From the NCBI GenBank assembly GCA_039111635.1, contig JBCAQO010000001.1:248001-312000 (forward strand): DNA of 64,000 nucleotides, read 5' to 3'. The notes below the pieces were generated by a model that searched no databases, was not told the origin of the DNA, and saw only the letters and a program-made list of their open reading frames with translations. The position numbers and the translations under genes were made by a program. Source of the stretch: Heterobasidion occidentale (Eukaryota; Basidiomycota; Agaricomycetes; Russulales; Bondarzewiaceae). Shown in pieces: positions 1 to 10,626 of the stretch (its first letter is position 1; each line of letters begins with the position of its first letter).

Positions 1-472
1 TTTTAGTCCCCTCAAGAAGTGTGTCTTCTTGGTTTCTTCATCGACTCCGGCGAGCGCTGCGAGTTGTTCGAATAGCTGTAGGTAGGTGTTAAAGGATTCC
101 TTTCCTTGATTCACCCTGGCCAGCTTGTCTCGAGTGTTGGCTTCTTTATTGAACTCCTCGAAGTCGGTTGCTATCTTTTTCCGGACGGAAGTATAGCTGG
201 CCGTTTCCTTCCAAGCATATTTTGACCAATCATTCAACGTGTTCCTGGCCTGAGTAAAGTTTCTGGCCCATATCCCTGCAGATCCTTCCTTCATGTACGA
301 GAGAGCATAAGCGATCTTGGCAAATTCATTTGCATAATCTTTTTTGCCTGGCAAGGATCATCAGGTCGATTTCATGGAGGAATTGCTCCGTTCGCTTTCT
401 GTTTCCATTGAAGGGGGAGGGTTTGGCCATAGCTGGTCCCTTGGACTCATTACCTCCAGGATTTGTCGACAT
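1..472 (-). pseudogene. gag: Gag capsid N-terminal part of copy A1 (partial, frameshifted)
   Basis: The first ATG of the gag frame is at 472-470. The reading starts with a short acidic/Asn-Pro linker and then a Retrotrans_gag-like capsid opening with the KPSPFNGNRKRTEQFLHEI segment. The frame breaks at a run of six A residues (339-345 on the plus strand) and resumes in the next frame (KDYANEFAKIAYALSYMKEG). The identical break is present in copy A2. Either the run is a +1 slip site or both copies descend from an already damaged master. The capsid continues beyond the left edge. Confidence 0.75.
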
Positions 473-1780
473 TGTATTGGGCGGGGACTCTGGATCTCCA
501 GGTGGTTCTGGATTGTTACTCGCTGTTTCAATATACCCTGGCTCGGGTACTTGGTCCGATGTTGGGGTTCGGAAGTCTGCTTGGGAAGTGGTTTCTTGTA
601 AGGGGGATGCAGCGGGTGTGTTTCTTCCAGGGATTCTACTTCCACTGGCTGTTTCTCTGGGTAGAGTATGTATGTGCGGTCTTGGCGAGTTACGATGCCT
701 ATCTGCCGGTGATTTAGGCTTGTCGAGGGTCTTTCTTGCGATGTAGTCCGCGACCTTAACCGTGTATAGATGGGGTCCTGAGTGGACTTGCTTTCCTTGC
801 CAGGTAAGGAATTTGTATTTGCTCTCTCCTCGTTTGTAGAAGAATCCTGCGAGGGTTCCAGTGTAGTAGAAATGTCTCTTGTTCTCGTCGTAATAAAGTT
901 GATCTTCGTCAAAGTCTTCGGGTAAATCCTCGTAGACTTCTGCTGGGTCTGTTCGGTAGCCGGGAGGATATCCCGGGGTGATTTTGTCCGTTGTTTATTC
1001 TTTGAAGAAGAAGGGTACTGCCTGTCTTCTTCCAGTTTGTAGTGCTTCTTGGAGGTCTGGGTCCCTTTTGATAATTTTGTTGATGGAAACATCAATCTGG
1101 TCAATGAGTTCGATGATCTCGGAGAATGTGTGTCCCGAGATGAGGGTGCGGAGATGATATGTTTTGTGGGCGAACTCTCCTCTTCTGACGACAAAAATGA
1201 TCCCGTCAATTTCAGTTCTGATTGGCGGAGAGTTAGGGGCCTTCAGTGTGTTTTCCTAGGTGGAGGAGAAGGTCCAGTGGATGAGGATTGAGTAGTGGTC
1301 TCGGTTCTCCTGGTTTTTGATAAGCTCCTTTCTGATTCCGTCTTCGTTGACGTTCCTGGCAATGGTTCTTCTGAGATCGGCGATAACTGTGATGGGGAAG
1401 TCATCTGGTCTTCTGTCGTGGATCTCGACAGAGTTCTCGGATCTGATGACATCGGGCTCTCCGTTGTCTGTGAGGGTAAACGGTGTCTTTGGTTCATTGG
1501 TAAAGCAAATCCCGGAAAACTGGTATCCAGTTTTGCTGAGGTCAATGAAGATCTTGGGTGATTCCTGTAGCTAAAATGTGGCTACTCCTGAATAAACCTT
1601 TCCTGGGTTTCGGTGTCTTGCGACTTCGATTGTTCCTGGGTTGTTAATTCTTCCTTGCAGAGTTCCTACTTGGTTTACCCTGGCTGCGGTTGCTAGAATG
1701 TTGTTTACGGATTGGAGAAAGAGTCGTTGCTGCTGTGGATCCAGCTTGGAATAGGGTAGGGATGGAAGAGCTCGTTCAAG
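473..1780 (-). other. AUG-poor coding-like leader of copy A1
   Basis: Between the LTR and the gag ATG the minus strand reads like protein in the gag frame, with a few stops. The same TAG (1258-1256) and TAA (997-995) occur at the homologous places in copy A2. At the place where A2 has a TGA this copy has CGA (Arg), so that A2 stop is a private C-to-T change. The few ATG triplets found here match CpG sites in A2 and so look like later deamination products. No initiator for this reading is visible. Confidence 0.6.
1769..1778 (-). other. Primer-binding site of copy A1 (self-priming type)
   Basis: On the minus strand the LTR is followed by CT and then TGAACGAGCT. This decamer is the exact reverse complement of AGCTCGTTCA, found in the LTR about 33 nt downstream of the TATA box. 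There is no TGG-type tRNA match at this position. See copy A2 for the intact arrangement. Confidence 0.7.
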
Positions 1781-2399
1781 TGTTAGGTTGGAGACCTATC
1801 ACGTGCACCGATGCACAAAGGAGTCCCTAGGCTAAACCTCCACTGGTTCGAAGAGTCGTAGATTCCAACAGATAAAGACGATGGATCGTCTCTGAGCCCT
1901 TGCAAGGAACTCAGGGTCGCTTTCCGCTTTGTCCTCAAAGAGATGAAGAAGATGATCTTCGAGGTCTTCTCTATGATGAGAAGGAACAGGATGATCTTCC
2001 CCTATCCAACAGACGACACGTGGAGGTGTCCAACTGAGAACACGGAAGGCGGCTAGGCCGTGATAGTAGCGGATGAGTAGAGGAAGGGATGGGAAGGGAG
2101 ACGAGTCCAGTGCGCCGTCAGACCATGTAAGGAGTTTCTCAGATCTGACAGAGATCACGAAGTGTGGGCTAGGAAGGTAGCCAGACGCTGGGTGCAGTGC
2201 AGAGATCGAGTGTATTACAGGTGAACGAGCTGAGCTTCTAAGAAGCTCATCTCGGCTATTTATACAAAGAAGTATCTAGGGCAGGATCACGATCTGGTCT
2301 GTGCGCTTCTCAGGTACCGAAGTCAACGATCGAGATCCGTAAGCTAAGATATGTCATCGACCTGTTATATAACTGAATATGGTAACTGGATCACTAATG
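1781..2399 (-). repeat. Family A LTR, copy 1, truncated at its U3 end
   Basis: The LTR begins (plus strand) with TGTTAGG and is colinear with the full LTRs at 2400 and 11935, but stops after ACTAATGT. It lacks the outer ~220 bp of U3, including the terminal palindrome. TATA and the predicted start site are kept. It abuts the full LTR 2400-3234 with a TGT shared at the junction. Confidence 0.88.
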
Positions 2400-3234
2400 T
2401 GTTAGGTCGGAGACCTATCACGTGCACCGATGCACGAAGGGGTCCCTAGGCTAAATCTCCACTGGTTCGTATAGGCGTAGACTCCAACGGATAAAGACGA
2501 TGGATCGTCTTTGGGCTCTTTCGAGGAACTCGGAGTCGCTGTCGGCTTGGTTCTCGAACAGATTGAGAAGGTGATCTTCGAGGTCTTCTCGATGATGAGG
2601 AGGAACCGGATGATCTTCTCCTGTCCAACAGATGACACGAGGGGGTGTCCAACTGAGAACGCGGAAGGCAGCTAATCCGGTATAGAAGCGGATGAGTAGA
2701 GGGAGGGGAGGGAAGGGAGACGAGTCCAGTGCTTCGTCAGACCGTGCAAGGAGTTTTCTCAGATCTGATAGAGATCACAAAGCGTGGGCTAGGAAGGTAG
2801 CCAGACGCCGGGTGCAGTGCAGAGATCGAGTGTATTACAGGTGAACGAGCTGAGCTTCTTAGAAGCTCATCTCGGCTAATTATACAAAGAAGTATCTAGG
2901 GCAGGATCACGATCTGGTCTGTGCGCTTCTTAGGTACCGAAGCCAATGATCGAGATCTGTAAGCTAGAATGCGTCATCGACCTGTCATATAACTAAATAT
3001 AGTAACTGGATCACTAATGTCTGTTCGCATCTCCGATCGATCAGGAACCAGGAACTGGGGTCAGGAACTAATGTCTATCCACATCAAGAATCAGGAACTG
3101 GGAGTCAGCATTCATGCGTCAGCATGTAAATGTTAAGGAGTCAAAGAGAACGGTCCGAGTCTGCAGCAAATCCGAAGCACTTGACCAGCCCATCCACTCA
3201 CGTGCGAAGCACGTGTTAGGACGCGGTCCTAACA
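2400..3234 (-). repeat. Family A 3' LTR of copy A2 (full length, 835 bp)
   Basis: It runs from TGTTAGG to CCTAACA and is nearly identical in length to the 5' LTR at 11935-12768 (834 bp). An extra T (GTTTTCTC instead of GTTTCTC near 2755) breaks the open frame that is continuous in the other LTR copies. TATAATTA replaces the TATTTATA of the other copies near 2877. The outer U3 end carries the inverted repeat TGTTAGGAC/GTCCTAACA. Confidence 0.92.
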
Positions 3235-3250
3235 CTACCCCCTCTCTATA
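3235..3250 (-). promoter_or_regulatory. Polypurine tract of copy A2
   Basis: Immediately inside the 3' LTR the minus strand reads TATAGAGAGGGGGTAG. That is the expected position and composition of the plus-strand primer. It lies eight bases beyond the stop of the last ORF, so the 3' end of the element is very compact. Confidence 0.8.
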
Positions 3251-3257
3251 CAAGTCT

Positions 3258-4322
3258 TCAGCGTTTGGCAGGGGCACCAACGGTGGGAGGCGGCTCCCTT
3301 GGATGTTTCTCGTCGAAGGTAGGGATGGTGCGAGTGGGATACCCTGTCCAGTTGGCTGTGTCGATCATGTGCTCCAACGTCTGTTTGTGGTACCCATATT
3401 CTTCAGCCGCGCGATCCATCTGTAACCGGAGCTGACGAGATTGTGCGCGGTGTCTGTCATAGTCCCGTATAAAGCCGCGCACCGTAACATCCGTTCTCTG
3501 TCTAATGCTCGTGATTGGACATCCCACGACGACATGGCCGGTGCGTCCGCACTCCCAGCAGGAACGGGTTTCGGGTTCGGAGGATGAAGGAGGTGGGAGA
3601 GTCGTCGGGGTAGGCCAGACGTTTTCTGAATCCATTGCGTCCGCGGGCCATCCTTCGTCTGTCGCGACAGGAACGTCCGGAGACTGGGGGGAGGCTTCGT
3701 CGACAACGATAGGATGGGTGAGGTCGTCGCCGAGTAGGGGGGGGGATGGGGGCACAGTAGGGGATGACGGGGGTGGTACCGATAGCGGGCGAAGTACTTG
3801 GCGATCCCTGATGACTTGTTCAGGGTCGTAAGGGGGGCTGCTGGGCCGCATAAACTCAGCGGTTTCCTCGTCTGTGGGTCGAAAGGGCTCGGCGGCTGGG
3901 AGTTCGGGTTCTGGAACTACCGGGGGGTCGATGATCATGGGTTCTTCGATGCTGATCCTATGAAAACCCGGTTCTCGTATGTCCGGCTTTGTCATAACCC
4001 AGGGCCTGATGTTATCTTCTGGGACGCTTCCACCGGGCCAGTAGCTTGCAACGGGGTGATGTCCGCGACTGTTCAGAGGGAAAGAGCGAGTTGGCAATAG
4101 TCCTTTAGGGACGTATTCTTCAATCTCGAGACGTGCTCCATTATGTCCTGTTAGACGAAACCACCGAACCGTGTTTTCCTTGTAGCGGATCCGAGCCAGT
4201 ACGTCGAGCCACTCTGGTATAGTGTGTGTCTGGATGAAGACCGAGCTGCTGGTAAAGATCCCGCCTAGCCTGAAGTTAATCATGTCGTTGCGGATGGCAG
4301 GGAGATTTATTAACCCCTTCAT
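3258..4322 (-). CDS. Extra ORF of family A (354 aa) with CCHC zinc knuckle, after pol
   Basis: An intact 354-codon ORF with a true ATG lies between pol and the polypurine tract, where envelope genes sit in some retroelements. The N-terminal ~120 residues look globular. Residues ~125-250 are rich in Pro, Glu and Ser. A zinc knuckle, CWECGRTGHVVVGC (CX2CX4HX4C), follows at about residue 263. The last ~70 residues are Arg/Gln-rich and probably helical. No signal peptide or membrane helix is visible, so it is not a classical envelope. Its ATG overlaps the TGA of the preceding 199-codon ORF as ATGA, which fits coupled termination and re-initiation. The knuckle suggests RNA or DNA binding. I do not recognise the family. 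It is open although gag and pol of the same copy are broken. Confidence 0.75.
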   Translation of the reverse strand: MKGLINLPAIRNDMINFRLGGIFTSSSVFIQTHTIPEWLDVLARIRYKENTVRWFRLTGHNGARLEIEEYVPKGLLPTRSFPLNSRGHHPVASYWPGGSVPEDNIRPWVMTKPDIREPGFHRISIEEPMIIDPPVVPEPELPAAEPFRPTDEETAEFMRPSSPPYDPEQVIRDRQVLRPLSVPPPSSPTVPPSPPLLGDDLTHPIVVDEASPQSPDVPVATDEGWPADAMDSENVWPTPTTLPPPSSSEPETRSCWECGRTGHVVVGCPITSIRQRTDVTVRGFIRDYDRHRAQSRQLRLQMDRAAEEYGYHKQTLEHMIDTANWTGYPTRTIPTFDEKHPREPPPTVGAPAKR

Positions 4323-4918
4323 CCGATAGGAGGTGACGGTGAGATTGGAAAGGAGGATGGACTGGTGCTGGGTGAGTGGTCCGAGAATACTTGATAAGCT
4401 TGCGCCCAGACTGCTTGCTGTAAATAGAAAAGGAACGTGCGAGGATCCTTTAAACCCGGCTGGTTCAAGATGATGGGGGCCTCGTCCTCGGCCAGCGTAA
4501 TGTGGTATACACTGTTGTTCGTCTTTAGATCCTGGTAGAGGCGGAGGTCGTGAAGGGGGTTGGGGATGGCACGGATGCGGAAACGAGGGTTTTCGTTGTG
4601 AACGGCAAAAATCAACGGAGGGACGGCGATGTGGGCGTTCGTCATTTCGGCTGGGAAGCGGGGAATGACAAACTCCGTGAGGGGGTCAGCGACGGGAACG
4701 CCTTCCGCAGGGATGTCGTCCTCGCTATCGTATTCTGAGTCCGTGTCGTCTACGAGCGTGGGTGTGGTGGTGGAAGGGGAGACCGTGCGGAGGAGAAATG
4801 GGTTGGGGGAGGAAGGGTTGGAAGCATGAGGGGAGGTCGTGGCAGAAGTCATTCTGATGTTACTGAGGATGTAGCGTGGGGAGTGCGCTAAGAGGAGTTG
4901 TGCAGGGGCGAGGGACAT
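4319..4918 (-). CDS. Extra ORF of family A (199 aa), upstream partner of the zinc-knuckle ORF
   Basis: An intact ORF starts with ATG at 4918 and ends four bases inside the next ORF (ATGA overlap). The N-terminus is Ser/Thr/Pro-rich and followed by an acidic patch (DDTDSEYDSEDD, about residues 57-68). A compact hydrophobic/charged segment comes next (about 80-175), with motifs such as FVIPRFPAEM and LRLYQDLKTN. It ends in a Ser/Pro-rich tail. There is no membrane segment. Function is unknown to me. A second in-frame ATG (MTSATTS) lies 22 codons downstream and could be the true start. Confidence 0.7.
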   Translation of the reverse strand: MSLAPAQLLLAHSPRYILSNIRMTSATTSPHASNPSSPNPFLLRTVSPSTTTPTLVDDTDSEYDSEDDIPAEGVPVADPLTEFVIPRFPAEMTNAHIAVPPLIFAVHNENPRFRIRAIPNPLHDLRLYQDLKTNNSVYHITLAEDEAPIILNQPGLKDPRTFLFYLQQAVWAQAYQVFSDHSPSTSPSSFPISPSPPIG

Positions 4919-4970
4919 TCAATTGTAGCTGGGATGCTGAGGAACGTCTCTGCCTGACGTGGTGTGTCTT

Positions 4971-5135
4971 TTATACAGCTGAGGAGATGCCAATGGTGGC
5001 AGCGGCGTGAAGGGATCCGAGGACAAGGGCGATAGCGATGGAGACAGCGGTGAGAGCAAGAGTCGCGACGACGGTATAAACGGCTACTGTGGATAGAGTG
5101 GGGTCGAAAGGGGTCATAGCCGTTTTCCTGGCCAT
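4971..5135 (-). CDS. Small single-span membrane protein ORF of family A (54 aa)
   Basis: It starts at an ATG (MARKTAMTP) that overlaps the last 22 nt of pol in another frame. Residues ~17-48 form one long hydrophobic stretch (VAVYTVVATLALTAVSIAIA onward), a convincing transmembrane helix with a basic N-terminus. The stop lies about 50 nt before the ATG of the next ORF. A membrane peptide straight after pol recalls env-position genes, but its size and the lack of a signal peptide or receptor-like domain argue against a real envelope. It could be chance, because hydrophobic frames opposite GC-rich codons occur. Moderate confidence only. Confidence 0.45.
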   Translation of the reverse strand: MARKTAMTPFDPTLSTVAVYTVVATLALTAVSIAIALVLGSLHAAATIGISSAV

Positions 5136-8100
5136 GCCAATCCTCGGTTGGTCTGTTTTTGTAGCTCCAGGTATGCTTGAGTCCGCCAATTAGAGTTGTC
5201 CGATCGCTTTTGCTGTAGCTTTGATCGAGACGAGTCTATATTGGGCTTCTTTGGCTGCGCTTCTCGATCGTTGATCGTTGGTGGTGGCACTTTTGATCGA
5301 GGAACCAGGGGCGGCCTCTTTAGCTGCGTCATTTGTTTGTTGATCTCTTCCATGATCTGGGGGATAGCTAATCCTGTGGTGAGGAGCTTATTTCCGATGG
5401 GATGCTTCTCGAGCTTCTTTCTGATTTGATCTTCTTCGGCTACCCTGTTGAGTTCTAATTCGATCACCAGGGCCAGAATGGAGGCTTCCATTCCTTTGAC
5501 TGCTCGAGGGTGCCGGCGGTAGAAGTCCTTTATGGCTTCTTGTGCGTTAGTGACATTTGCCGCGGCTTCCCAAGAGTTGTCCGATTCCGGGTAGCCCTTC
5601 CATTTGATCAGGTACTGCAGGATCTTCCATCTTCCGAAGCGCCTGGCTCCGACAATGGCTTCGACTTCAAATTCTTCTTGCCCTTCGATCAGGTCCGGAG
5701 CCGGTTTAGGGTAGTTCGGACCATAGACCTCGTTTTCCTTGTAGGCGTGAGTCGACTAGCATGGAAGACGTTGTGAATGCGCTTCCAGCTGTTGGGCAGT
5801 TTCAACCTGAAGTTGACATTTCCTATGGTGTCAATGATTTCAAACGGCCCAAAGCGTTTGGGTCTCAGTTTCTCTGATGGGTGATCGGTGTGGATGTTCT
5901 TCCCATCAAGCCATACTTGATCTCCTTTCTTGAAAGGCGGCAGGTCCGTTCCAAAACGGTCGTGCTGTATCCTCATGGCTTCGGCTGCTATTTCGAGGCT
6001 GGCTCGTGCTTCCTTCCTAGCACGTTGCAGAGCTTCGAGGCGAGCGTCGGCGGTGGGGACATTCGTGTTTCCGATGATGGCTGGGTAAGCCCGTGGTTGA
6101 TATCCATGGAGAAGTTCAAATGGTGACTTCTGCGTGGCTGAGTGCTGATGGGTGTTGTGGGCGTATTCGCATAGGGGATTAGTCCGGCCCAATCGTCTGT
6201 GAAGAGCTGCAAAATGCTCTTAGATATTGTTCTAGTTCCTGATTCATTCGTTCCGTAGCACCGTCCGTCTGCGGGTGATAGGCTGTGCTTAAAGCAGATT
6301 TGATCCCTAATTCTTTGAGCAGGGCTTGCGCTACTTTTGAAGCGAATTGAGTTCCTCTATCCGATATGATTTTATCTGGCAGTCCATAGCGTCTCCAGGT
6401 GTTTTCTAGCAAGATTTTGGCTGTTCCATCAGAGTCGATAGTTTTCAGGCATGGAGTTATTACTGCGGTTTTGGTGAATCGATCCGTTACTACGTGTAGC
6501 GAGTCGTATCCGTTTGATTCTGGTAGATCTGTAATAAAGTCCATGGTTATTGTTCCGAAGGGTCGATCTGGGATTTCTGTTGGTTGTAATGGTACCATGG
6601 TAGGATGTGTGTCGTTCTTGGTGGATTGACAGATGGCGCATCCTTCCACATATTGGTGAACTGTGTTTGATATTCCTGGCCAAGTAAATTCCTGTCCGAC
6701 TAAAGCTAGAGTTCCTCTTTGTCCTGGATGTCCTGCTGCTAGATTGTCATGGTTTAATTTGATGATATCTTGTCGAAGTTGTTCATTCCGAGGAACATAT
6801 ATTTTTCCTCGGTGAAGGACCAATCCTTCTTCTTCGTTCCATTCTTGTAAACCTTTCTTCATGTTCCGAGGTCCTAAGGTTTTAATCTTGGCTAGGGTTT
6901 CTAATAGCCATTCGTCTTTCCTGTTTTCTTCAATGATTCGTTTCCGGAGGTCGTCATCTATTATGGTAACACCTCCTCGTCCAGTTGCCCTAATGTGAAG
7001 TATTTGATGAGGGTCCCAACTGTTGTCTGTATTGATGGCATTGATTTCTGCGAAAGGCCTTCGGATCTTTTCTGTATTATTGAAAAGTTTGGGCTCCAAG
7101 AGTGTTTCGCCTGAATTGTCGAATTCCACCCCCTTTTTATGGTCTGGACGCCGTGACAGACCGTCGGATTTATTAGTGACTCCTGCCTTGTGCGTCAACT
7201 TGTAGTCGAAACGCGAGAGGTAGAGTGACCATCGTGCTTGTCGACGGTTTAGTTTCTGGCTTGAACGGAACCATTCGAGGTTCTTGTGGTCCGTCCAGAC
7301 GTCTACCGGGTGGTCGGCGCCCTCCAAATAGTGTCGCCAAGCTTCAAAAGCTCGAACGACTGCCAGCAATTCTTTATCATAGATTGGGTAGTTGCGTTCT
7401 GTTGGTGAGAGCGACTTGGAGATATAAGCACATGGGTGCCATTTTCCATCTTTGGCGACTTGTGATAAAACTGCTCCGGTGGCGAAGTCGGAAGCGTCGC
7501 ATTCAATGCGAAACGGGTTCCTTGTGTCTGGCATAACTAGCACCGGAGATTCCGTAAATATTTGTTTTAGCGTTTGAAACGCTTCTTCGCATGCTGGTGT
7601 CCAATCCCAGGTGCGTTCCTTCTGTGTTAACTCAAATAGCGGTCTTGCTATTTTAGAGTAATCTTTGATAAACCTGCGATAAAAGTTGCAAAACCTAAAA
7701 TGATTGCACTTCTTTGACTTTTCCCGAGTTTGGCCAGTCCATAATGCCGGCCACTTTAATCGGGTCCATTTCCAGTGTCCGTGTGATATAACATATCCCA
7801 GGTAGTCGATTTTCTTTTGTGGAAGTGGCACTTTGAGGGTTGTAGATACAGATCGTTGTCCTGTAAATCTGTAAAACCTTTCGAACCGTCTTGATGTGAT
7901 CAGTCCATTGTTTGAGAGATACTAGGATGTCGTCCATATAGATTGCTACTAATCCGGCGTAGATGAGGTCTTTGAAGAGTGCGTTCATCATTGTTTGAAT
8001 GTTGCCGGCGAGTTGGTTAATCCAAAGAACATCCCAGGGTTCGTACATTCCCAAATTGGTGACGAACGCTGCTAGTTTCTCGCTTCCTTCTTTCATGCGT

Positions 8101-9588
8101 ACGTTGTTGTATCCTGTATCGACGTCCATTAGTGAAAGTACGGCTTCGGCCAGAAGGTCCATTAATTCTTGAATATCGGTAAAGGGTACTTGTTTTGATT
8201 GTTACTTCATTGAGTTTGCGATAATCCATTACTGGTCGTAGTTTCCCGTTCTTTTTCTTGATAAAGAAGAATGGGGATGCCATGTGCGATTTGGATTCTC
8301 GAATGAATCCCTTCTGAAGGTTTTCGTCTATGAATTTCTTGAGTTCCACTTGCTCGCCCGGACTGAGGCTGTATAGCTTGGGTTTGAGCGAGTGATCCAT
8401 TCCTTCCTTGATTTCTATTTTGTGATCCCAAGGTCGAGAGGGTGGCAATTGTCCTTTTGGTCGACCTTCGAAAACCTTCCTATAATTCCAGTATTCCTTC
8501 GGCACTATTTCTTCGAAGGATAGTTCGGGTTTCCCTTTGGCGGCTTCTTCTGCAAGTCTTTGCGAGTTAGTGTGCTTTGTTTGTTTCCCTGTCGGTGCTT
8601 TGGCAGGTTTGCTTCCTTGAGCCGGTGTGTTGGCATATGGAAGTTCCGTGGTTTCGGCGCGATGTATATCGGCCTTCTTCGGAGTCGTTGTATAATTCCA
8701 GTGCCTGTACATGACCGTGTCCAGGCATCTAACAAGATAGACTCTATCTTCTTCAAGATCCTTTGAGGGAAGTGCCGGAAGTCCGTCACTGTCCTCTGGA
8801 ACGTCTTCTTCGGCCCATGTCGGAACCTTATAATTTCTGGTTCGGGCCTTCAGACGTTCGGCATTCAACCTTCGAGTTGTGAACTCCGGACTTGCAGGTA
8901 TTGTCCGCGGATGTGGTACTGTGGTGTTTCCCACTTTCCGGCCTGGTACTGCTTTTCCCGGCTTTTGCACTGGTATTGAGTAGTCGCCCGTTTGCGGTAC
9001 TGTTTCCATGCGCCGTATGCTCGGTTTAGAACGTCCTGGTTTTCTTGTAGCTCTTTTAGCTTTTACCGGTCCTCCTTTTATCTGGCAGGAGGGCGGGCAT
9101 CTGGTAAAGTGTAGCCCGTAGGCATGCCAGTCGACTTCTGGGTTATGTTCTAATAACCAGTCGGTTCCTAAAATGACGTCCTCTTTCCCTATTTCCGCGA
9201 TATAGAATCTTGCGGATTCTGTATGCGACCCCCCTTTTTCGCCTAGAACCTGTAGTTTGAGCTTGGCGAATCGTGTAATAGGTCCTCCCTTGAACTCGGT
9301 GTTCTGGACCGTACTGACTGGGATAGGGGTGGGGGTTTTGTGTGTAGTGATTCGATGCGCTTCTACGAAGCGAGGGTGCATGAAGATTCCAGTGGCTCCA
9401 CTGTCCACTAGTGCCTGTGTAGCAGCTTTTCTATTCTTGCCTATGAGCATTGTCTCGAGTCGGAGGGATGGTGCACCATGTGATTTCATTTCCGAAAGAT
9501 ACAATACATCTGGATGTCCATGCTCTTGGTCAGTATCTTTACTGGCCAGAGGAGCGTACCGATTTCCTGCAAGAATCCTACTCTCCAC
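5114..9588 (-). pseudogene. pol: Pol polyprotein of copy A2: protease, RT, RNase H, integrase, chromodomain (broken)
   Basis: In transcript order: a retropepsin with LVDSGATG and VILGTDWLLEH (9330-9130); reverse transcriptase starting at 8520, with FFFIKKKNGKLRPVMDYRKL and the catalytic YMDDIL at about 7940; RNase H (FRIECDASDFATGAVLSQ near 7490); the integrase HHCC zinc domain (HX3-type HDNLAAGH and CAIC near 6760-6630); and the DDE core (TMDFITDLP, SDRGTQF, E in GATERMNQELE) to about 6230. The GPF module (RFGPFEII) is near 5840. A chromodomain (FEVEAIVGARR...YLIKWKGYPESDNSWE) lies at 5675-5510, and a charged tail ends in TGA at 5116. Frames shift near 8160, 7700-7830 and 6190, so this copy cannot make an intact Pol. 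Confidence 0.9.
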
Positions 9589-9599
9589 ATCCGCTGCCG

Positions 9600-10626
9600 A
9601 TGGGAGAGGCCTTAAAAATTCTTCGAGTCGCTAAAGGCTCGAACTTCCTCGATCTCTTCCATACTGAGTCCCATCATCATCTGGCGGATGTGGTTGACTC
9701 TGTTTTTTCCTTCTTCGACGTCTTCATCGTCGAATTGTCCCTCGTCCATTTCTGCTTCGCGCACCGGCCTGGGACGAGGGGGTTGGAACCTTCTCTTGGG
9801 TCAAGAAGGACAGTTGCGCGCCATGTGCCCGGGCTTCTTGCAGAAGAAGCACTTGCCTTCTTTGGCAAGTCGATCTCTCTCTGCCGGGGTAAGCTTCTTG
9901 AATCGAGTGCGAACAGCATTGGCCTCTATTTCTGCTGCATCTACATCCATAGGTTTGTATTGAGGTCCCTATGTCGCGGGGTGCCCTTTTGTCGTAAAAG
10001 GTCCGCGGATGTAGATTTGGAATTTGCCTTTCCGGAGGTCGTATGCCCTATCTCTCGCAATTTGCATCCTTTCGTGTTTCTTTGCCTTCTCAACTAGCTC
10101 CTCCCAAGTTTCGTCCTTGGAAGGATCTTCATAAATTCCTTTTGCGAGTTCCCATTTTAATCCCCTCAAGAAGTGTGTCTTCTTGGTTTCTTCGTCGACT
10201 CCGGCGAGAGCTGCGAGTTGTTCGAATAGCTGTAGATAGGTGTTAAAGGATTCCTTTCCTTGATTCACCCTGGCTAGTTTGTCTCGCGCATCCGCTTCTT
10301 TATTGAACTCCTCGAAGTCGGCTGCTATCTTTTTTCGAACGGAAATATGGCCGTCGTATTCCTTCCAAGTGTATTGGGCCCAGTCATTCGACGCGTTCCT
10401 GGCCTGAGTAAAGTTTCTGGCCCAGATCCCTGCAGATCCTTCCTTCATATACGAGAGAGCGTAAGCGATTTTGGCGAATTCATTTGCATAATCTTTTTTG
10501 CCTGGCAAGGATCATCAGGTCGATTTCATGGAGGAATTGCTCCGTTCGCTTTCTGTTTCCATTGAAGGGAGAGGGTTTGGCCATAGCTAATCCCTTGGAC
10601 TCATTACTTCCAGAATCTGTCGGCAT
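9600..10626 (-). pseudogene. gag: Gag of copy A2: capsid and zinc knuckle (broken)
   Basis: The first ATG after the transcript start is at 10626. The product would begin with a short acidic linker, then a Retrotrans_gag-type capsid (KPSPFNGNRKRTEQFLHE; after a one-base slip at the A6 run 10494-10499, KDYANEFAKIAYALSYMKEG, 10508 onward). A nucleocapsid knuckle, CFFCKKPGHMARNC, is at 9860-9820. A TAG lies just after the capsid (9973-9971) and a TGA just after the knuckle; both look like transition mutations, since the frame continues sensibly past them. The A6 slip is shared with copy A1. Confidence 0.8.

Larger units (their letters stand above)
1..2399 (-). mobile_element. Family A chromovirus, copy A1, left part outside the window
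   Basis: Only the 5' part of a minus-strand Ty3/gypsy element is present: a truncated 5' LTR (1781-2399), a primer site, an AUG-poor leader and the start of gag. Bases 1-1780 align almost colinearly with 10155-11934 of copy A2 (constant offset of about 10,154), with scattered substitutions, many of them CpG to TpG/CpA. The rest of gag and pol should lie left of base 1. Its LTR directly abuts the 3' LTR of A2 without spacer. Confidence 0.9.

Noticed and set aside
3505..4100. Plus-strand open frames opposite the family A zinc-knuckle ORF
   Set aside because: They start at non-ATG codons and are Gly/Ser-rich complements of the Pro-rich minus-strand ORF.
9257..10097. Plus-strand frames of 125 and 215 codons opposite gag/protease
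   Set aside because: No family resemblance; the minus strand carries recognisable knuckle and protease motifs.
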